Origin: Erwinia tracheiphila
GTDB lineage: Bacteria; Pseudomonadota; Gammaproteobacteria; Enterobacterales; Enterobacteriaceae
Direction of reading: 5' to 3'
Length of the DNA: 64,000 nucleotides
Assembly: GCF_021365465.1 (NCBI RefSeq)
Contig: NZ_CP089932.1
Location: forward strand, 3,968,001 to 4,032,000
The position numbers were made by a program, and so were the translations under genes. Shown here one piece after another: positions 38,682-52,971 of this stretch. The notes beneath the pieces were generated by a model. The model was not told the DNA's origin, made no database searches, and worked only from the letters and a program-made list of their open reading frames with translations. Numbering within the stretch: the first letter of the stretch is position 1; every line of letters begins with the position of its first letter.

Positions 38682-41387
38682 TTACGCTAAACGACCGTGG
38701 CACTGCTTATATTTTTTGCCAGAACCGCAGGGGCATAGATCGTTTCGGCCTATTTTGCGGTCACCTTTTTGTTCAGCCATGGCAATCACGGCTTCCGTAT
38801 CTGTCTCGACGTGGCTCAACTGCTGCTGCTGTGCCAGACGTTCTGCTTCCTCACGGCGGTGTTCTTCCATCGCTTCAACTTCTTCCGGCATGCGGACCTG
38901 AACTTTGCTCAACGTACTAATCACTTCATACTTCAGTGATTCCAACATCGCAGAGAACATGGCAAAGGATTCGCGCTTGTATTCCTGCTTTGGATCTTTC
39001 TGCGCATAACCACGCAGGTGGATACCCTGACGCAGGTAGTCCATTGCCGCAAGATGCTCTTTCCACAGGCTGTCCAGGGTCTGGATCATGACGCCTTTTT
39101 CGAAACTGCGCATCATCTCGTTGCCGACAATCTCTTCCTTACGCAGATACTGCTCTTTTGCCTGTTTCATAATGCGTTCACGGAGCGTCTCTTCATGCAG
39201 CTCCGGCTCTTTATCCAGCCACTCTGTAATTGGCAACTGCAGGTCGAAGTCATTATCCAGACGTTCCTGCAATCCAGGAATATCCCACATTTCTTCAAGT
39301 GACTGCGGTGGGATATAGCTATCAATGGTGGTTTTAAAGACATCTTCACGAATGCTTGCGATTGTTTCTGACACATCAGAGACATCAAGTAATTCATTAC
39401 GTTGGGTATAAATTGCCCTACGCTGATCGTTAGCAACATCGTCATATTCCAGCAGCTGCTTACGAATATCGAAATTACGGCTTTCAACCTTACGCTGTGC
39501 GTTCGCAATTGCCTTAGTCACCCAGGGATGCTCAATGGCCTCGCCCGGCTTCATGCCAAGTTTACGCATCATGTTGGTAACACGATCGGAGGCAAAAATA
39601 CGCATCAGCGCATCTTCCATCGACAGATAAAAACGTGAAGAACCGCTATCCCCCTGACGGCCTGAACGACCGCGCAGCTGATTATCAATACGGCGCGACT
39701 CATGGCGTTCAGTACCGATAATATGCAGGCCACCCGAGGCAAGAACCGCATCGTGACGAATTTTCCATGCATTTTTGATCGCATCAATCTGCTCTTGTGT
39801 GGGAGCATCCAGTTCGGCGATTTCTGCTTGCCAGCTACCACCCAAAACAATATCCGTCCCGCGCCCCGCCATGTTGGTGGCAATCGTTACCGCTGAAGGC
39901 TGACCCGCCTGGGCAACAATATCAGCTTCACGAGCGTGGAATTTAGCGTTAAGCACCGCATGTTTAATCCCTGCGCGCGTCAGTTCTGTCGAAACCACTT
40001 CCGATTTTTCAATTGAAATAGTCCCTACCAACACCGGTTGGTCATTGGCCGTACGTTCGCGTATGTCTTCAATGATCGCGTCGATCTTCTCTTTTTCGGT
40101 CATATAGACGAGATCGGACAGATCTTTACGTACCATTGGACGATTTGTCGGCACCACAATGGTTTCAAGCTTATAGATTGAACTGAATTCAAATGCTTCA
40201 GTATCAGCAGTACCGGTCATACCCGCCAGTTTGTTATAAAGACGGAAGTAATTCTGGAAAGTGATAGAAGCCAGCGTCTGGTTTTCATTCTGAATTTCCA
40301 CACCCTCTTTCGCTTCAACAGCCTGATGCAGGCCATCTGACCAGCGACGGCCTTGCATGGTACGACCGGTATGCTCATCAACGATAATCACTTCACCGTC
40401 TTTGACGATATAATCAACATCACGGGTGAAGAGCACATGCGCACGCAATGCGGCGGTCACATGATGCATCAGCATAATATTGGCAGGCGAATAAAGTGAC
40501 TCGCCTTCTTCCATAATGCCTTCACTCACCAGCAGACCTTCAACTGCAACCAGTCCACGTTCGGTCAGGTGCACCTGACGAGATTTTTCATCGACAGAAA
40601 AATGCCCTTCCCCCTGAAAAGTGTCAGAGTCTTCTTTTTCCTGACGAATAAGGCTTGGGATAATTTTGTTAACTTTAATATAAAGGTCGGAACTGTCTTC
40701 AGCAGGGCCAGAGATAATTAACGGCGTGCGCGCTTCATCAATCAGAATTGAATCCACTTCATCCACCAGTGCGTAGTTCAGTTTACGCTGCACACGTTCT
40801 TCAGGACTGAACGCCATGTTGTCGCGCAGATAATCGAAACCGTATTCGTTATTGGTTCCGTAAGTGATGTCCGCAGCGTAAGCTTCACGTTTAGCCGGAG
40901 CTGGCATTCCCGGTAGGTTAATACCAATGGTAAGACCAAGAAACTCGAACAGTGCGCGGTTATTTTCCGCATCACGCTGGGCAAGATAATCGTTCACGGT
41001 GACCACATGAACCCCTTTGCCACTCAGCGCATTCAGGTAAGCAGGCAAGGTTGCCGTCAGGGTTTTACCCTCACCGGTACGCATCTCAGCAATACAGCGG
41101 TCATTAAGAACCATACCACCCAGTAACTGGACATCGAAGTGGCGCATGCCAAACACGCGTTTACTCGCCTCACGTACCGTGGCAAAGGCTTCTGGTATTA
41201 GTGTCTCAAGCACTTCACCCTTTTCCAGCCTCGCACGAAACTCACTGGTTTTTGCTTTTAATTCCTCGTCAGATAGTTTCTCAAAGTCGGGTTCCATTTT
41301 ATTAATTTGATCAACAACTTTGCGCATACGGTTCAGCGTACGATCATTACTGCTGCCAAAAATTTTGGTTAATAATTTGATAAACAT
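38682..41387 (-). CDS. secA: SecA preprotein translocase ATPase
   Basis: 901 residues, as in E. coli; the motor of Sec export. Walker [15 protein letters not shown] is at about residues 102-115, and Walker [14 protein letters not shown] near 205-217. The second helicase motif region ([15 protein letters not shown]) and the C-terminal zinc finger [14 protein letters not shown] are intact. The open frame includes an upstream TTG; ATG 41387 gives the family start. SecM lies 70 bp upstream, so SecA synthesis is expected to respond to secretion stress. Confidence 0.98.
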   Translation of the reverse strand: MFIKLLTKIFGSSNDRTLNRMRKVVDQINKMEPDFEKLSDEELKAKTSEFRARLEKGEVLETLIPEAFATVREASKRVFGMRHFDVQLLGGMVLNDRCIAEMRTGEGKTLTATLPAYLNALSGKGVHVVTVNDYLAQRDAENNRALFEFLGLTIGINLPGMPAPAKREAYAADITYGTNNEYGFDYLRDNMAFSPEERVQRKLNYALVDEVDSILIDEARTPLIISGPAEDSSDLYIKVNKIIPSLIRQEKEDSDTFQGEGHFSVDEKSRQVHLTERGLVAVEGLLVSEGIMEEGESLYSPANIMLMHHVTAALRAHVLFTRDVDYIVKDGEVIIVDEHTGRTMQGRRWSDGLHQAVEAKEGVEIQNENQTLASITFQNYFRLYNKLAGMTGTADTEAFEFSSIYKLETIVVPTNRPMVRKDLSDLVYMTEKEKIDAIIEDIRERTANDQPVLVGTISIEKSEVVSTELTRAGIKHAVLNAKFHAREADIVAQAGQPSAVTIATNMAGRGTDIVLGGSWQAEIAELDAPTQEQIDAIKNAWKIRHDAVLASGGLHIIGTERHESRRIDNQLRGRSGRQGDSGSSRFYLSMEDALMRIFASDRVTNMMRKLGMKPGEAIEHPWVTKAIANAQRKVESRNFDIRKQLLEYDDVANDQRRAIYTQRNELLDVSDVSETIASIREDVFKTTIDSYIPPQSLEEMWDIPGLQERLDNDFDLQLPITEWLDKEPELHEETLRERIMKQAKEQYLRKEEIVGNEMMRSFEKGVMIQTLDSLWKEHLAAMDYLRQGIHLRGYAQKDPKQEYKRESFAMFSAMLESLKYEVISTLSKVQVRMPEEVEAMEEHRREEAERLAQQQQLSHVETDTEAVIAMAEQKGDRKIGRNDLCPCGSGKKYKQCHGRLA

Positions 41388-41407
41388 AGTCAATTAATTC
41401 TCTTAGC

Positions 41408-41423
41408 CACCGCACCAGCGGTG
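41408..41423 (-). promoter_or_regulatory. secM-secA intergenic hairpin
   Basis: CACCGC-TGGT-GCGGTG, a 6-bp stem with 4-base loop, about 20 bases upstream of the secA start and next to its AAGAGA ribosome site. In E. coli an equivalent helix hides the secA ribosome site until SecM arrest disrupts it. Confidence 0.6.
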
Positions 41424-41457
41424 AAGTAATAAATTTTGATTACAGGAATGAAAAAAC

Positions 41458-41961
41458 TTAAATGAGAGAAGTTGGCCCGGCACGAATGCCCTCTACCCGA
41501 GCCACCCACAGACCAATTTGCCAGGTGGGACGAGGCGTTAACCGATATTGCCTGGTAGAATGAACATTCGCTGAACGTTTTATTTCATGAGTAAGCAGGC
41601 TGTTAAGCGTATCCAGCAATATCTGCTTGTGTGCACCCAGCGGCAAGGACTGCTTCGTAGCAGACAATCTTGCAGGGGTAAAGGTAAAAGAAAGGTGACG
41701 AATAACGGTACGGATAGCATGCTGGTGCCAGTAATCAATATTAAGATTCGGCCAACGGACATTTTCCTGTCGCAGCGCAAGGCGGTCAACCTTCACGCCA
41801 GAGCTGATATTCAGGCTGCGGGCAGGTCTTTCGGACAGGGCTGCGGTGTCACCATTTACAGCATGAGGCAGCCCAAAACTCGCCGTGACCATCCCCAACA
41901 GGAGATGCGGCCAAAAATAACGCCTGCCAAATTGTCGCCAACGATTTAGAATACCACTCAC
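41458..41961 (-). CDS. secM: SecM secretion monitor (arrest peptide)
   Basis: 167 residues starting with GTG as in E. coli. It has a long signal sequence (RWRQFGRRYFWPHLLLGMVT) and a C-terminal arrest peptide. E. coli arrests at F150-x4-W155-I156-x4-G161-I-R-A-G-P166; here the segment is WQIGLWVARVEGIRAGP. The core GIRAGP and W155 are kept but F150 is Trp and I156 is Val. SecM stalls its own ribosome unless pulled by SecA, exposing the secA start. The rest of the protein is only moderately conserved, as usual. Confidence 0.93.
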   Translation of the reverse strand: MSGILNRWRQFGRRYFWPHLLLGMVTASFGLPHAVNGDTAALSERPARSLNISSGVKVDRLALRQENVRWPNLNIDYWHQHAIRTVIRHLSFTFTPARLSATKQSLPLGAHKQILLDTLNSLLTHEIKRSANVHSTRQYRLTPRPTWQIGLWVARVEGIRAGPTSLI

Positions 41962-41982
41962 TGTTTTCCGCCGGAGTCACCT

Positions 41983-43425
<1,443 letters not shown>

Positions 43426-43433
43426 TCATACGA

Positions 43434-43456
43434 CCGCCAGTATATCTCACTGGCGG
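43434..43456. other. Hairpin between ftsZ and lpxC
   Basis: CCGCCAGT/ACTGGCGG, an 8-bp perfect stem with a 7-base loop in the 101-bp gap upstream of lpxC. No T-tract follows on the minus strand. It may protect or attenuate the ftsZ transcript. Confidence 0.45.
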
Positions 43457-43505
43457 GCAAACACTTTAGCACAAAGAGCGGAGAATCCCAATTCTCGGGA
43501 AATTC

Positions 43506-44663
43506 TTAGTCAGCCTGCTTGCGCAAGAAGGCTGGAATATCCAGATAATCTGGCTCTTTATTCGATTGCACGCCCTGATCGTTGACTACCTTCGCGGCCG
43601 GTTTCTGCTCCTGTGGCAAGGGTGCCATGCCGTGCTGCTGGTAGCGATGATCTATCACAGGCTGATTTTGCTGCTGTTTATTTGTTACCAGCGTGATTTC
43701 TGGACGTTTGTCCATACCAATCCCTGTTGCAACAACCGTTACCCGCAGTTCGTCATTCATTTCAGGGTCGAGAGAGGTGCCGATGACTACTGTGGCGTTA
43801 TCAGAAGCAAACGCACGAATAGTATTCCCTACCGTTTCGAATTCATCTAAACGCAGATCGAAGCCAGCAGTGATGTTGACCAGTACACCGCGAGCGCCGG
43901 ACAGATCGATATCTTCAAGTAACGGGCTAGAAATAGCCATTTCAGCCGCTTCCTCAGCGCGGTCTTCGCCACACGCCACGCCAGATCCCATCATCGCGTA
44001 ACCCATTTCTGACATCACGGTGCGTACGTCAGCAAAGTCAACGTTCATCAGGCCCGGACGAGTGATCAGCTCAGCAATACCCTGAACCGCCCCTTTAAGC
44101 ACGTCGTTTGCTGCGCCAAATGCGTCCAGTAAGGAGATGCCACGGCCCAGCACTTTTAGCAGCTTGTCGTTGGGAATAGTGATCAGAGAATCAACGTGCC
44201 TTGACAGCTCGGCGATTCCCTGTTCAGCGAATGCCATCCGCTTTTTACCTTCAAAATTAAACGGCTTGGTCACAACCGCAACCGTCAGAATACCTAAATC
44301 TTTCGCAACTTCAGCCACAACTGGCGCAGCACCTGTACCGGTACCACCACCCATACCGGCAGCAATAAACACCATATCCGCACCTTCCAGCGCCTGGCGC
44401 AATGCTTCACGATCTTCTTCCGCAGAGTTACGGCCAACTTCCGGGTTTGCGCCTGCGCCAAGCCCTTTAGTTATGCCATTACCAATCTGAATAGTCTGAC
44501 CGACAGCCGTCTTACGTAATGCCTGAGCATCCGTATTCACGGCAAAGAACTCAACGCCTTCGATGCGCTCGCGCACCATGTGCTCTACGGCATTACCGCC
44601 GCCGCCGCCGACGCCGATGACTTTAATCACCGCGTCATTGGTTAATTCCATGGGTTCAAACAT
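43506..44663 (-). CDS. ftsZ: FtsZ cell-division tubulin homologue
   Basis: 385 residues. GTP-binding tubulin signature [14 protein letters not shown] at about 107-120 and T7 loop [11 protein letters not shown]. The variable Gln-rich linker ends in the conserved C-terminal peptide [14 protein letters not shown] that binds FtsA and ZipA. Polymerises into the Z ring. Follows ftsA by 69 bp. Confidence 0.98.
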   Translation of the reverse strand: MFEPMELTNDAVIKVIGVGGGGGNAVEHMVRERIEGVEFFAVNTDAQALRKTAVGQTIQIGNGITKGLGAGANPEVGRNSAEEDREALRQALEGADMVFIAAGMGGGTGTGAAPVVAEVAKDLGILTVAVVTKPFNFEGKKRMAFAEQGIAELSRHVDSLITIPNDKLLKVLGRGISLLDAFGAANDVLKGAVQGIAELITRPGLMNVDFADVRTVMSEMGYAMMGSGVACGEDRAEEAAEMAISSPLLEDIDLSGARGVLVNITAGFDLRLDEFETVGNTIRAFASDNATVVIGTSLDPEMNDELRVTVVATGIGMDKRPEITLVTNKQQQNQPVIDHRYQQHGMAPLPQEQKPAAKVVNDQGVQSNKEPDYLDIPAFLRKQAD

Positions 44664-44732
44664 AATTTCTCTCCGTTATGTGCCTGTCGTCTGGAGATCA
44701 TCAAAAAATCTGGCATGATCCCCTTTAAAAAA

Positions 44733-45989
44733 TCAAAACTCTTTTCTTAACCAGCTGTTAATTCGTTTAAACCAGTTACCCACTGACACTCTTTTTTCAA
44801 CATCAGCGTCACCGTTAAGATGAGACTCTTTGCCATAATGCAATAAGCCAACGGCTGTTGAGTAATAAGGCTCCTGCGCATAGTCAGTCAGCCCGGTAAT
44901 ATTCAATGGTTGTCCAATCCGCACCTGAGTGTGGAAGACGCGCTGGGCGCAAGCCGCGAGGCCTTCAATTTGTGCCGCGCCGCCGGTCAGAACAATCCCT
45001 GCCGCCAGATGATGCTTAACGCCCTGCTGACGCAGCTGTTCCTGCAGTTGCAGGATCTCGTCATTCACCAGATTCAGCAGCTCGGTATAACGTGGTTCAA
45101 TCACCTCAGCCAGAGTCTGGCGCTGTAAGCTTCTGGGTGGACGTCCCCCGACGCTGGGCACTTCAACATTTTCATCTTTACCCACGATAGAACCCAGCGC
45201 GCAACCATGGCGTACTTTAATGGCTTCCGCATCCGTAGGTGGTGTACCAAATGCATAAGCAATATCGCTGGTAACGACATTACCAGCGTAGGGAATCACC
45301 TTGGTATGACGTAATGCCCCACCAGTGTAGACAGCAATATCCATCGTGCCGCCCCCCACATCAACGACACAGACGCCAAGCTCACGTTCATCCTCGGTCA
45401 GCACGGCAAAACTTGAAGCCAGGCCCGCAAAAATAAGTTGGTCAACTTTAAGACCACAACGTTCAACTGCCTTCACAATGTTTTTAGCCATATCATTGTG
45501 GCATGTGATCAAATGCACCTTCGCCTGCATCCTGACGCCGGACAAACCAACCGGGTTCTTGATGCCTTCCTGATAATCAATCGCATATTCCTGTGGGATA
45601 ACATGCAATATACGATGCTCATCGCGCACACGGACGGATTTCGCAGTGTGAACCACGTTTTCCACATCTTCCTGGGTCACTTCCTCTTCTGAAATAGGAA
45701 CCATCCCTATTTCGTTCTGGCAACTGATGTGTTTGCCAGATAATGCAAGGTAAACAGAGGAAATCTGGCAATCTGCCATTAACTCAGCCTGATCGATTGC
45801 CCGCTGCACACATTTCACAACGGATTCCAGATCGTTCACGCCGCCCTTGTCCATTCCACGAGAAGGACAGCTTCCCACACCGATAATATTAACTATGCCA
45901 TCGGGCAGAATCTCGCCAACTAAGGCGGCAACTTTTGCAGTGCCGATTTCGAGCCCAACTACCAGTTTTCTGTCCGTCGCCTTGATCAT
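44733..45989 (-). CDS. ftsA: FtsA division protein
   Basis: 418 residues; actin-fold ATPase that tethers FtsZ to the membrane. The phosphate and nucleotide motifs ([31 protein letters not shown]) are intact and the C-terminal amphipathic helix ([16 protein letters not shown]) is recognisable. Overlaps ftsQ by 4 bp. Confidence 0.98.
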   Translation of the reverse strand: MIKATDRKLVVGLEIGTAKVAALVGEILPDGIVNIIGVGSCPSRGMDKGGVNDLESVVKCVQRAIDQAELMADCQISSVYLALSGKHISCQNEIGMVPISEEEVTQEDVENVVHTAKSVRVRDEHRILHVIPQEYAIDYQEGIKNPVGLSGVRMQAKVHLITCHNDMAKNIVKAVERCGLKVDQLIFAGLASSFAVLTEDERELGVCVVDVGGGTMDIAVYTGGALRHTKVIPYAGNVVTSDIAYAFGTPPTDAEAIKVRHGCALGSIVGKDENVEVPSVGGRPPRSLQRQTLAEVIEPRYTELLNLVNDEILQLQEQLRQQGVKHHLAAGIVLTGGAAQIEGLAACAQRVFHTQVRIGQPLNITGLTDYAQEPYYSTAVGLLHYGKESHLNGDADVEKRVSVGNWFKRINSWLRKEF

Positions 45990-46825
45990 TGTCGTTTAAC
46001 CTGTGCCTGATTCTGTTGCTTGTCACTATCAGCGTTCTGGATGAGTGGCATTGACCAGCCTACCGCCGCGCCAGCGTCGTATCGCAAATCAACATAGCTG
46101 ACACGCTTATTTTGCGCCTGCGCCTGCTGCTGAAGCGTTGGGTTTAACTGAATAAAACGCTGCAGCCGTTTCATATCATCATTTCGTCCCAGTTCCAGAC
46201 GAATATCGTCTGACAGGACCAGCTGCCACGAGCGTCGTGCCGTCATTGACGCTGCTTTCAGCTTAAATTTACTGGCGGCCAGCACATCGCTCATCTGGTG
46301 ATAACCGTCCAGGACTTCTGATTCACTCCCCTCAGGGCCATACAGCATGGGGAGTGCCTCTTTGCCGATAAAACGGCTCGGTACGGTGAATAACTTTCCT
46401 TGCGCATCAACCATATGCAAATCATTCCATCGCGCGATGGGAACATATTCAAACAGGTGGATCTTCAATTCGTCTGGCCACTGCTTACGCACACTAACCT
46501 GTTGAATCCACGGCAGACGTTCTATCTGCTGCTGAATAACATCAACATTCTGCGACATAAACGTGCCAGGCGCGCCCAGTGACAGAATGGCCTGACGAAT
46601 ATCATCATGGGTGGTGTAATGGAGCTGCCCTGTCACTACCAGCCTCGACAGAGGCAAACGGGAAGCATCATTCATCCACTTCACGACGACCAGCCCACCT
46701 GCCAGCATCACGCCCAGCACCATCATCAGAAAAATGATACCGGCCAGCCGGGTGCCGTTACTTCGCCCGGAGTTCGCTTTTTTTTGCGTTTCCCGGTTGC
46801 GAGCATTCATCGCCGCCTGAGACAT
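45986..46825 (-). CDS. ftsQ: FtsQ division protein
   Basis: 279 residues. Short cytoplasmic N-terminus, one membrane segment (about 28-50), a POTRA domain (about 55-125, [20 protein letters not shown]) and the beta domain that binds FtsL/FtsB. Lies between ddlB and ftsA with 1-bp spacing and 4-bp overlap. Confidence 0.96.
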   Translation of the reverse strand: MSQAAMNARNRETQKKANSGRSNGTRLAGIIFLMMVLGVMLAGGLVVVKWMNDASRLPLSRLVVTGQLHYTTHDDIRQAILSLGAPGTFMSQNVDVIQQQIERLPWIQQVSVRKQWPDELKIHLFEYVPIARWNDLHMVDAQGKLFTVPSRFIGKEALPMLYGPEGSESEVLDGYHQMSDVLAASKFKLKAASMTARRSWQLVLSDDIRLELGRNDDMKRLQRFIQLNPTLQQQAQAQNKRVSYVDLRYDAGAAVGWSMPLIQNADSDKQQNQAQVKRQ

Positions 46826-46826
46826 A

Positions 46827-47747
46827 TCAGTCGGCCAACTCCAGGATGCGTGCGACTAACTGCGAGAAGCTCATCCCGGCCTGTTTTGCTGCCATCGGCA
46901 CCAGACTGTGACTGGTCATCCCCGGAGAAGTATTGACCTCCAGCAAATAGAACTCGCCATCGCCATCCATCATCACATCCACCCGCCCCCAGCCGCTACA
47001 GCCGAGTGCCCGCCACGCTTTCATCACTATCTCGCTTAATTCAGCCTCTTTTTCGCGGGACAAACCGGACGGACAGAAATATTGAGTATCGTCAGAAAAG
47101 TATTTAGCTTCATAGTCATAGAACTCTGAAACCACCTGAATTTTAATTGAGGGTAAAATGCTGTCGCCGATAACGCCCACGGTATATTCAGGGCCACTCA
47201 GAAAGGCTTCAATCAGCACTTCATCATCGTGGCGAAACGCCTCATCCAGCGCGGCCTGAAGGGCATCCATCTGATTTACGCGTGAAATACCGACGCTGGA
47301 ACCTTCACTACTGGGCTTAACGAACAGCGGCATGCCAAGGGCGGCAATAGCCGCCTTTGCCTCTTCGCTCAATCCCGCGTCATTTTCCTGTCGGGTCATT
47401 GCCACATAAGGTGCCACGGGAAGGTCAGCCCCTTGCCACAGGCATTTGGTTCGCAGCTTATCCATGGTAATCGCTGACGCCATCACGCCGCTACCGGTGT
47501 AGGGAATGGCCAGAAACTCCAGCACGCCCTGAAGCGTGCCGTCTTCACCACCACGCCCGTGCAGTGCAATAAATACTTTATTAAAACCGTCATCTTTCAA
47601 ACGCAGGACAGGATAATCACGGATATCCAGCTGGTGTGCATCCACACCAGCTTCTTTTAACCCCGCCGCCACGGCATTTCCTGACATCAGTGACACTTCA
47701 CGTTCAGCAGAAGTGCCACCCAGCAATACAGCAACTTTATCAGCCAT
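46827..47747 (-). CDS. ddlB: D-alanine--D-alanine ligase B
   Basis: 306 residues, ATP-grasp enzyme joining two D-Ala for the pentapeptide stem. [16 protein letters not shown] near the N-terminus, [12 protein letters not shown], and the C-terminal [23 protein letters not shown] are characteristic. Overlaps murC by 8 bp. Confidence 0.97.
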   Translation of the reverse strand: MADKVAVLLGGTSAEREVSLMSGNAVAAGLKEAGVDAHQLDIRDYPVLRLKDDGFNKVFIALHGRGGEDGTLQGVLEFLAIPYTGSGVMASAITMDKLRTKCLWQGADLPVAPYVAMTRQENDAGLSEEAKAAIAALGMPLFVKPSSEGSSVGISRVNQMDALQAALDEAFRHDDEVLIEAFLSGPEYTVGVIGDSILPSIKIQVVSEFYDYEAKYFSDDTQYFCPSGLSREKEAELSEIVMKAWRALGCSGWGRVDVMMDGDGEFYLLEVNTSPGMTSHSLVPMAAKQAGMSFSQLVARILELAD

Positions 47748-49215
47748 GATGCTCCCCTTCTTTACTCTGCGGTTGTAACTTCTGATCGGCCAGCTTGCGG
47801 GCGATACGCCCGACGTTTCCCGCGCCCTGGATCAGGATTAAATCGTTGCCACTGAGTTTTGGAGCGAGCATTTCCAACACGGCATCATGATCGGAGACCA
47901 GAATCGGATCGACTTTGCCGCGTCCGCGAACGCTTCGACACAGTGAACGGCTGTCAGCGCCTGGAATCGGCGTTTCACCCGCTGCATAAACATCCAGCAG
48001 CAGCAGCACATCCACCTGGGAAAGCACATTGGCAAAGTCGTCATAAAGATCGCGCGTGCGGGTATAGCGATGGGGCTGAAAAACCATCACCAGCTTGCGA
48101 TCCGGCCAGCCCGCTCGCGCTGCTTTAATCGTGGCATCCACCTCCGTTGGATGATGACCATAATCATCAACCAACATCGCGGTACCATCCCCGCCATTCA
48201 CCGCCTGCAATGGATATTCACCCAGGAAATCAAAGCGGCGTCCCGTTCCCTGAAAGCTTTCAAGTGCACTGAGGATCTCATCATCATCAATGCCCTCTTC
48301 CGTCGCGACAGCCACCGCCGCCGCCGCATTGAGCGCGTTATGACGGCCAGGGGCATTCAGCGTTACCCGCATTAAAGGTTTGTCGTGACGCTCCAGGGTA
48401 AAATGCCCTTGTGCGCCGTGCTGCTCATAGCTGGCAATCCGGACATCCGCATCGTCACTGAAGCCATAAGTGGTAATTTGCCGCCCCACGCGCGGAATCA
48501 GTTCACGGATTACCGCATCATCCACGCAAAGCACCGCACGACCATAAAACGGCAGATTATGTAAAAAGTTGATAAACGTCTGTTTCAGATTCTCGAAGTC
48601 GCCCTGATAAGTATCCATGTGATCGGCTTCGATGTTAGTCACAATCGCTACCATCGGCTGCAAGTGCAAAAATGAAGCATCACTCTCATCAGCCTCGGCA
48701 ATCAGGTAGCGGCTACTGCCCAGACGGGCATGCGTACCTGCGGCTTTCACCAGGCCACCATTCACAAAAGTCGGATCGAGGCCCCCTTCCGCATAAATGC
48801 TGGATACCATCGCCGTAGTGGTGGTTTTGCCATGTGTACCTGCCACCGCAATACCGTGGCGAAAACGCATCAGTTCCGCCAGCATCTCCGCCCGACGAAT
48901 AACCGGAATACGCGCTTCGCGAGCGGCAATAATTTCCGGGTTATCCTGTGACACTGCCGTCGATACCACTACTACGCTGGCGTCACTGACGTTTTCCGGG
49001 CGATGGTTAAAATAGATAGTGGCACCAAGTTTTGTCAGATGTTGCGTCACTGCATTGGGCGCCAGGTCAGAACCGCTAATTTCATAACCTTCGTTGGCCA
49101 ACACTTCGGCAATACCGCCCATGCCAGCGCCACCGATGCCAACAAAGTGAATGTGCCGGACGCGACGCATCTCGGGCACGATAGAACGCAGTTTTGCCAG
49201 TTGTTGTGTATTCAT
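47740..49215 (-). CDS. murC: UDP-N-acetylmuramate--L-alanine ligase
   Basis: 491 residues, as in E. coli; adds L-Ala to UDP-MurNAc. N-terminal [14 protein letters not shown], the P-loop [11 protein letters not shown] at about 120-130, and [12 protein letters not shown] are intact. An upstream in-frame ATG at 49239 exists, but [19 protein letters not shown] from 49215 matches the family start. A 168-bp gap separates it from murG. Confidence 0.97.
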   Translation of the reverse strand: MNTQQLAKLRSIVPEMRRVRHIHFVGIGGAGMGGIAEVLANEGYEISGSDLAPNAVTQHLTKLGATIYFNHRPENVSDASVVVVSTAVSQDNPEIIAAREARIPVIRRAEMLAELMRFRHGIAVAGTHGKTTTTAMVSSIYAEGGLDPTFVNGGLVKAAGTHARLGSSRYLIAEADESDASFLHLQPMVAIVTNIEADHMDTYQGDFENLKQTFINFLHNLPFYGRAVLCVDDAVIRELIPRVGRQITTYGFSDDADVRIASYEQHGAQGHFTLERHDKPLMRVTLNAPGRHNALNAAAAVAVATEEGIDDDEILSALESFQGTGRRFDFLGEYPLQAVNGGDGTAMLVDDYGHHPTEVDATIKAARAGWPDRKLVMVFQPHRYTRTRDLYDDFANVLSQVDVLLLLDVYAAGETPIPGADSRSLCRSVRGRGKVDPILVSDHDAVLEMLAPKLSGNDLILIQGAGNVGRIARKLADQKLQPQSKEGEHHG

Positions 49216-49383
49216 CTCTTCTGCCTGTCGGTATCCCATGATTTTTCACATTGCGTAGTGGTCAGAGGCCAGTAGCTCAGATAAATAGCAGGTCTGAGGT
49301 GAAGCTTTCCTGAAACAGTGAAAGTTCTGGAATACAATCTTCTGTTACTGTTGGGGCAGTATTATCCACCCCACATGCCTTGT

Positions 49384-50442
49384 TTACACCGACGCCCTGA
49401 CGACTTCCGCTGCAACCCGCTCGGTTGCATTCGGAATGGCCACGGCCCGTGCTTTTTTTGCCATTTCCATTAAAAGTGGGCGATCCCATCCAGCCAGCGT
49501 TTCCGCCACGATTTCCGCAGTAAATTGTGGCTGTTCATAAATTTTCGCGGCACCCGCTTTCTCAAGCGGCAACGCGTTCCAGTACTGTTGACGATCTTTA
49601 TGCTGAAACGGCACGAAAATCGCTGGCAGCCCGGCTGCAGCAATCTCGCTGACCGTCAGCGCACCTGAACGACACACCACCACATCAGCCCAGGCGTACG
49701 CAGCCGCCATATCGTCAATAAACTCCGTGACCTTATGTCCCGACTGATTTAACCGCTTATAATCGTGGCTGAGACTTTCCTGAGCACCCTTTCCAGACTG
49801 ATGCCACAGCGTTATTTTCTCACCCAGAATCGCCGCAACCTCAGGCATCGTCTGGTTGAGCACCCGGGCTCCCTGACTTCCACCCATCACCAATACCCGA
49901 AGGGGACCGGTACGATCGGCGAGTCTCTCTTCAGGCAGCGGGAGCGCCAGCACATCGGTTCTCACCGGATTTCCCACCACTTCCGCATCGGGAAAAGCGC
50001 CGGGGAAGGCCTGCATCACTTTTTTGGCAATCTTAGCCAGCCATTTATTGGTCAGCCCGGCAATACCATTCTGTTCATGCAGCACCACGGGAATTCCGCA
50101 GGTCCATGCCGCAAGACCACCAGGACCTGAAACATAACCGCCCATACCCAGCACCACGTCAGGTTGCCAGCGTTTGATTATCGTTCTGGCCTGACACACG
50201 GCGCTAAAGATGCGCCATGGCGCAGCGACCAGCGCATTGATACCTTTACCGCGCAGCCCGCTGATACGGATAAACTCAATGTCGATACCATGCTTAGGTA
50301 CCAGACTGGATTCCATACGGTCAGCCGTACCAAGCCAGCGTATCTGCCAGCCCTGTGCCATCAAATGGTGTGCGACAGCCAGACCAGGAAACACATGGCC
50401 TCCCGTTCCGCCCGCCATAATCAACAGTCGTTTTCCTTTCAT
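49384..50442 (-). CDS. murG: MurG GlcNAc transferase
   Basis: 352 residues, GT-B glycosyltransferase making lipid II from lipid I on the inner membrane face. The G-loops [14 protein letters not shown] and [11 protein letters not shown], and the conserved [20 protein letters not shown], are intact. Overlaps ftsW by 4 bp. Confidence 0.97.
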   Translation of the reverse strand: MKGKRLLIMAGGTGGHVFPGLAVAHHLMAQGWQIRWLGTADRMESSLVPKHGIDIEFIRISGLRGKGINALVAAPWRIFSAVCQARTIIKRWQPDVVLGMGGYVSGPGGLAAWTCGIPVVLHEQNGIAGLTNKWLAKIAKKVMQAFPGAFPDAEVVGNPVRTDVLALPLPEERLADRTGPLRVLVMGGSQGARVLNQTMPEVAAILGEKITLWHQSGKGAQESLSHDYKRLNQSGHKVTEFIDDMAAAYAWADVVVCRSGALTVSEIAAAGLPAIFVPFQHKDRQQYWNALPLEKAGAAKIYEQPQFTAEIVAETLAGWDRPLLMEMAKKARAVAIPNATERVAAEVVRASV

Positions 50443-51653
50443 CGGCCACCTCGCGTAAACGCCTGCGCTTTCGCCAGGCGTGTTTCGTAATCAATGCGCA
50501 ATAAAAAGACAATGGCGGTGGACATGATGATCAGGCTTGAACCACCGTAACTGATTAATGGCAGCGTAAGACCTTTAGTTGGCAGCACACCCGCGGCCGC
50601 ACCGACGTTTACCAGTGCCTGAAAGCTGAACCACACGCCAATTGAACAACCAAGAAAACCGGAAAAGCGCTGATCGATTTCCAGCGCACGTCGTCCAATA
50701 GACATTGCGCGAAAAGCGACGAAGAATACCATTAGCAGTGCCAAAACCACACCGATATAACCCAGTTCTTCCCCAATAATGGAAAAGATAAAATCGGTGT
50801 GTGCTTCAGGAAGGTATTCCAGTTTTTGTACTGAGTTGCCCAAGCCCTGCCCCCAGAACTCACCGCGACCAAAAGCCATCAGCGACTGAGTTAACTGATA
50901 GCCACTACCAAAGGGATCTTCCCACGGATTCCAGAAGGACGTGACGCGGCGCATACGATAGGGTTCTGCAACAATCAGCAGGCAAACGGCAAAGATCCCG
51001 GAACCGATAATCGCCAGAAATTGCCACAATTTTGCCCCCGCCAGAAACAACATCGCCAGCGTGGTGACGAACAGCACCACCACGGTGCCAAGGTCAGGCT
51101 GTGCGAGCAGCAAAACAGCTAACACCACCATCACGCCCATCGGCTTACAGAAGCCCCAGAAGTTATTGCGCACCTCATCGACTTTACGTACCAGATAACT
51201 GGCGAGGTAACAAAACAGTGAAATCTTGGAGAGTTCAGCAGGTTGAATGCGCAGTGGACCAAGCGCAATCCAGCGGGATGCGCCATTCACCGAGCTGCCC
51301 ACCATCAGCACGATTAGCAACATGACAATGGTCACAAGCAGCATGATGTTGCTGTAGCGCTGCCAGAAATCCATTGGTATACGCAACGTCACCAGCGAAA
51401 TACCAAACGCCAGCGCAATATAAAACGCATCGCGCCGGGCAAAATAAAAAGGATCATCCGACAGACGCTGACCGACCGGCATTGATGCCGATGTCACCAT
51501 CACAAAACCGATGATAACCAGCCCCAGCGTCAGCCACAGCAGGGTACGATCGTAAAGAATCATTGAGGTGGCGTCGCTTTCACGCGGCCCCATCACCCAC
51601 TCTTTCAGACGGTCAGATAAACCACCGACAAGGCTCAATCCCGACACACACAT
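50439..51653 (-). CDS. ftsW: FtsW septal peptidoglycan glycosyltransferase
   Basis: 404 residues of the SEDS family with about ten membrane segments. [20 protein letters not shown] and [20 protein letters not shown] are family hallmarks. It polymerises septal glycan with FtsI. The N-terminus is about ten residues shorter than E. coli FtsW. Start ATG 51653 overlaps the murD stop. Confidence 0.97.
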   Translation of the reverse strand: MCVSGLSLVGGLSDRLKEWVMGPRESDATSMILYDRTLLWLTLGLVIIGFVMVTSASMPVGQRLSDDPFYFARRDAFYIALAFGISLVTLRIPMDFWQRYSNIMLLVTIVMLLIVLMVGSSVNGASRWIALGPLRIQPAELSKISLFCYLASYLVRKVDEVRNNFWGFCKPMGVMVVLAVLLLAQPDLGTVVVLFVTTLAMLFLAGAKLWQFLAIIGSGIFAVCLLIVAEPYRMRRVTSFWNPWEDPFGSGYQLTQSLMAFGRGEFWGQGLGNSVQKLEYLPEAHTDFIFSIIGEELGYIGVVLALLMVFFVAFRAMSIGRRALEIDQRFSGFLGCSIGVWFSFQALVNVGAAAGVLPTKGLTLPLISYGGSSLIIMSTAIVFLLRIDYETRLAKAQAFTRGGR

Positions 51654-52969
51654 CAGCCAAGATCCTTAGCCAGTTGAGCAAACAGATCGCCGCGCTGCTC
51701 AAAGTTTCTGAACTGGTCCAGGCTGGCACAGGCCGGCGAAAGCAATACCATATCGCCAGGCTGCACTTTTGCAGCAATTCGCACCATCGCCTCGGCCATC
51801 GTCGCGGTTTGTACCGCTTTTTCCACAGCCAGTTCGGCCAGTTCAGCACCATCGCGCCCAAAGCAGTAAAGTCGTACGTTGTCGGACTGCACATAGTGAC
51901 GCAACGGACTGAAGTCCGCAGACTTTCCGTCCCCTCCCAACAGTAACCAGAGGAGGCCTTTAACCTGTAAGCCGTTCAGGGCTGCTTCGGTGCTGCCAAC
52001 GTTGGTTGCTTTAGAATCGTTAATCCAGCGCACGCCATTATTTTCATAAACTAACTGAAAACGGTGAGGCAACCCGGAGAAGGTGGTCAGCGCTTTCAGG
52101 CTGGAGGTACGCGGCAGGCCAACCGCATCAGCCAGCGCCAGCGCAGCCAGCGCATTGGTATAGTTATACTGACCCACCAGCGTCATCTCATCGGTGTTTA
52201 GCACCTTCTCTCCGTTCACCCTCAGCCAGGTACTGCCCTGCTGGTGATTAAGGTGGTAGTCACCCACATCCACGCCAAAGCTGACGCAGCGTTTATCCGC
52301 TCCGCGGACAGGCATGGTCATCGCGTCGTCAGCATTGACCACGCAGACTGCCGCCTGTTCATAGATACGCAGCTTTGCCGCGCGATATTGTTGCATACCC
52401 AGCGGATAGCGATCCATATGATCTTCGGTGACGTTCAGGATCGTTGACGCTGCGGCCTTTAAGCTCTGTGTCGTTTCCAGCTGGAAGCTGGACAGCTCCA
52501 GGACATAGAGCTGCGCAGGGTGCTGCAGCAGGCTCAATGCCGGCAACCCGATATTGCCGCCCACGCCCATCTGCCAGCCAGCCGCTTTTGCCATTTCACC
52601 CACCAGCGTGGTCACGGTGCTTTTACCATTGGAGCCGGTAATCGCCACAATTGGTGCCTGGGCCTCGCGGCAGAACAATTCGATATCACCGATAATTTCA
52701 ACACCCGCATCTGCCGCATCCACTAACGACGGGTGTGCCAGTGGCAACCCTGGACTGGCGACGATCAGATCGGACTCCAGCAGCCACTTATCGTTTAATG
52801 AACCCAACCAGCACTCGACGCTGTCAGGCAGTTTGTTCAGTCCTGGAGGCACGACACGGGTATCCATCACGCGGGGCGTAACGCCACGCGTCAAAAAGAA
52901 ATCGACACAGGACAGCCCGGTCAGGCCCAGTCCAATAATGACAACTTTTTTACCCTGATAGTCAGCCAT
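51653..52969 (-). CDS. murD: UDP-N-acetylmuramoyl-L-alanine--D-glutamate ligase
   Basis: 438 residues; adds D-Glu to UDP-MurNAc-Ala. N-terminal [18 protein letters not shown]-loop [13 protein letters not shown] (about 107-119) and the C-terminal domain [13 protein letters not shown] are intact. Between mraY (2-bp gap) and ftsW. Confidence 0.97.
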   Translation of the reverse strand: MADYQGKKVVIIGLGLTGLSCVDFFLTRGVTPRVMDTRVVPPGLNKLPDSVECWLGSLNDKWLLESDLIVASPGLPLAHPSLVDAADAGVEIIGDIELFCREAQAPIVAITGSNGKSTVTTLVGEMAKAAGWQMGVGGNIGLPALSLLQHPAQLYVLELSSFQLETTQSLKAAASTILNVTEDHMDRYPLGMQQYRAAKLRIYEQAAVCVVNADDAMTMPVRGADKRCVSFGVDVGDYHLNHQQGSTWLRVNGEKVLNTDEMTLVGQYNYTNALAALALADAVGLPRTSSLKALTTFSGLPHRFQLVYENNGVRWINDSKATNVGSTEAALNGLQVKGLLWLLLGGDGKSADFSPLRHYVQSDNVRLYCFGRDGAELAELAVEKAVQTATMAEAMVRIAAKVQPGDMVLLSPACASLDQFRNFEQRGDLFAQLAKDLG

Positions 52970-52971
52970 AG

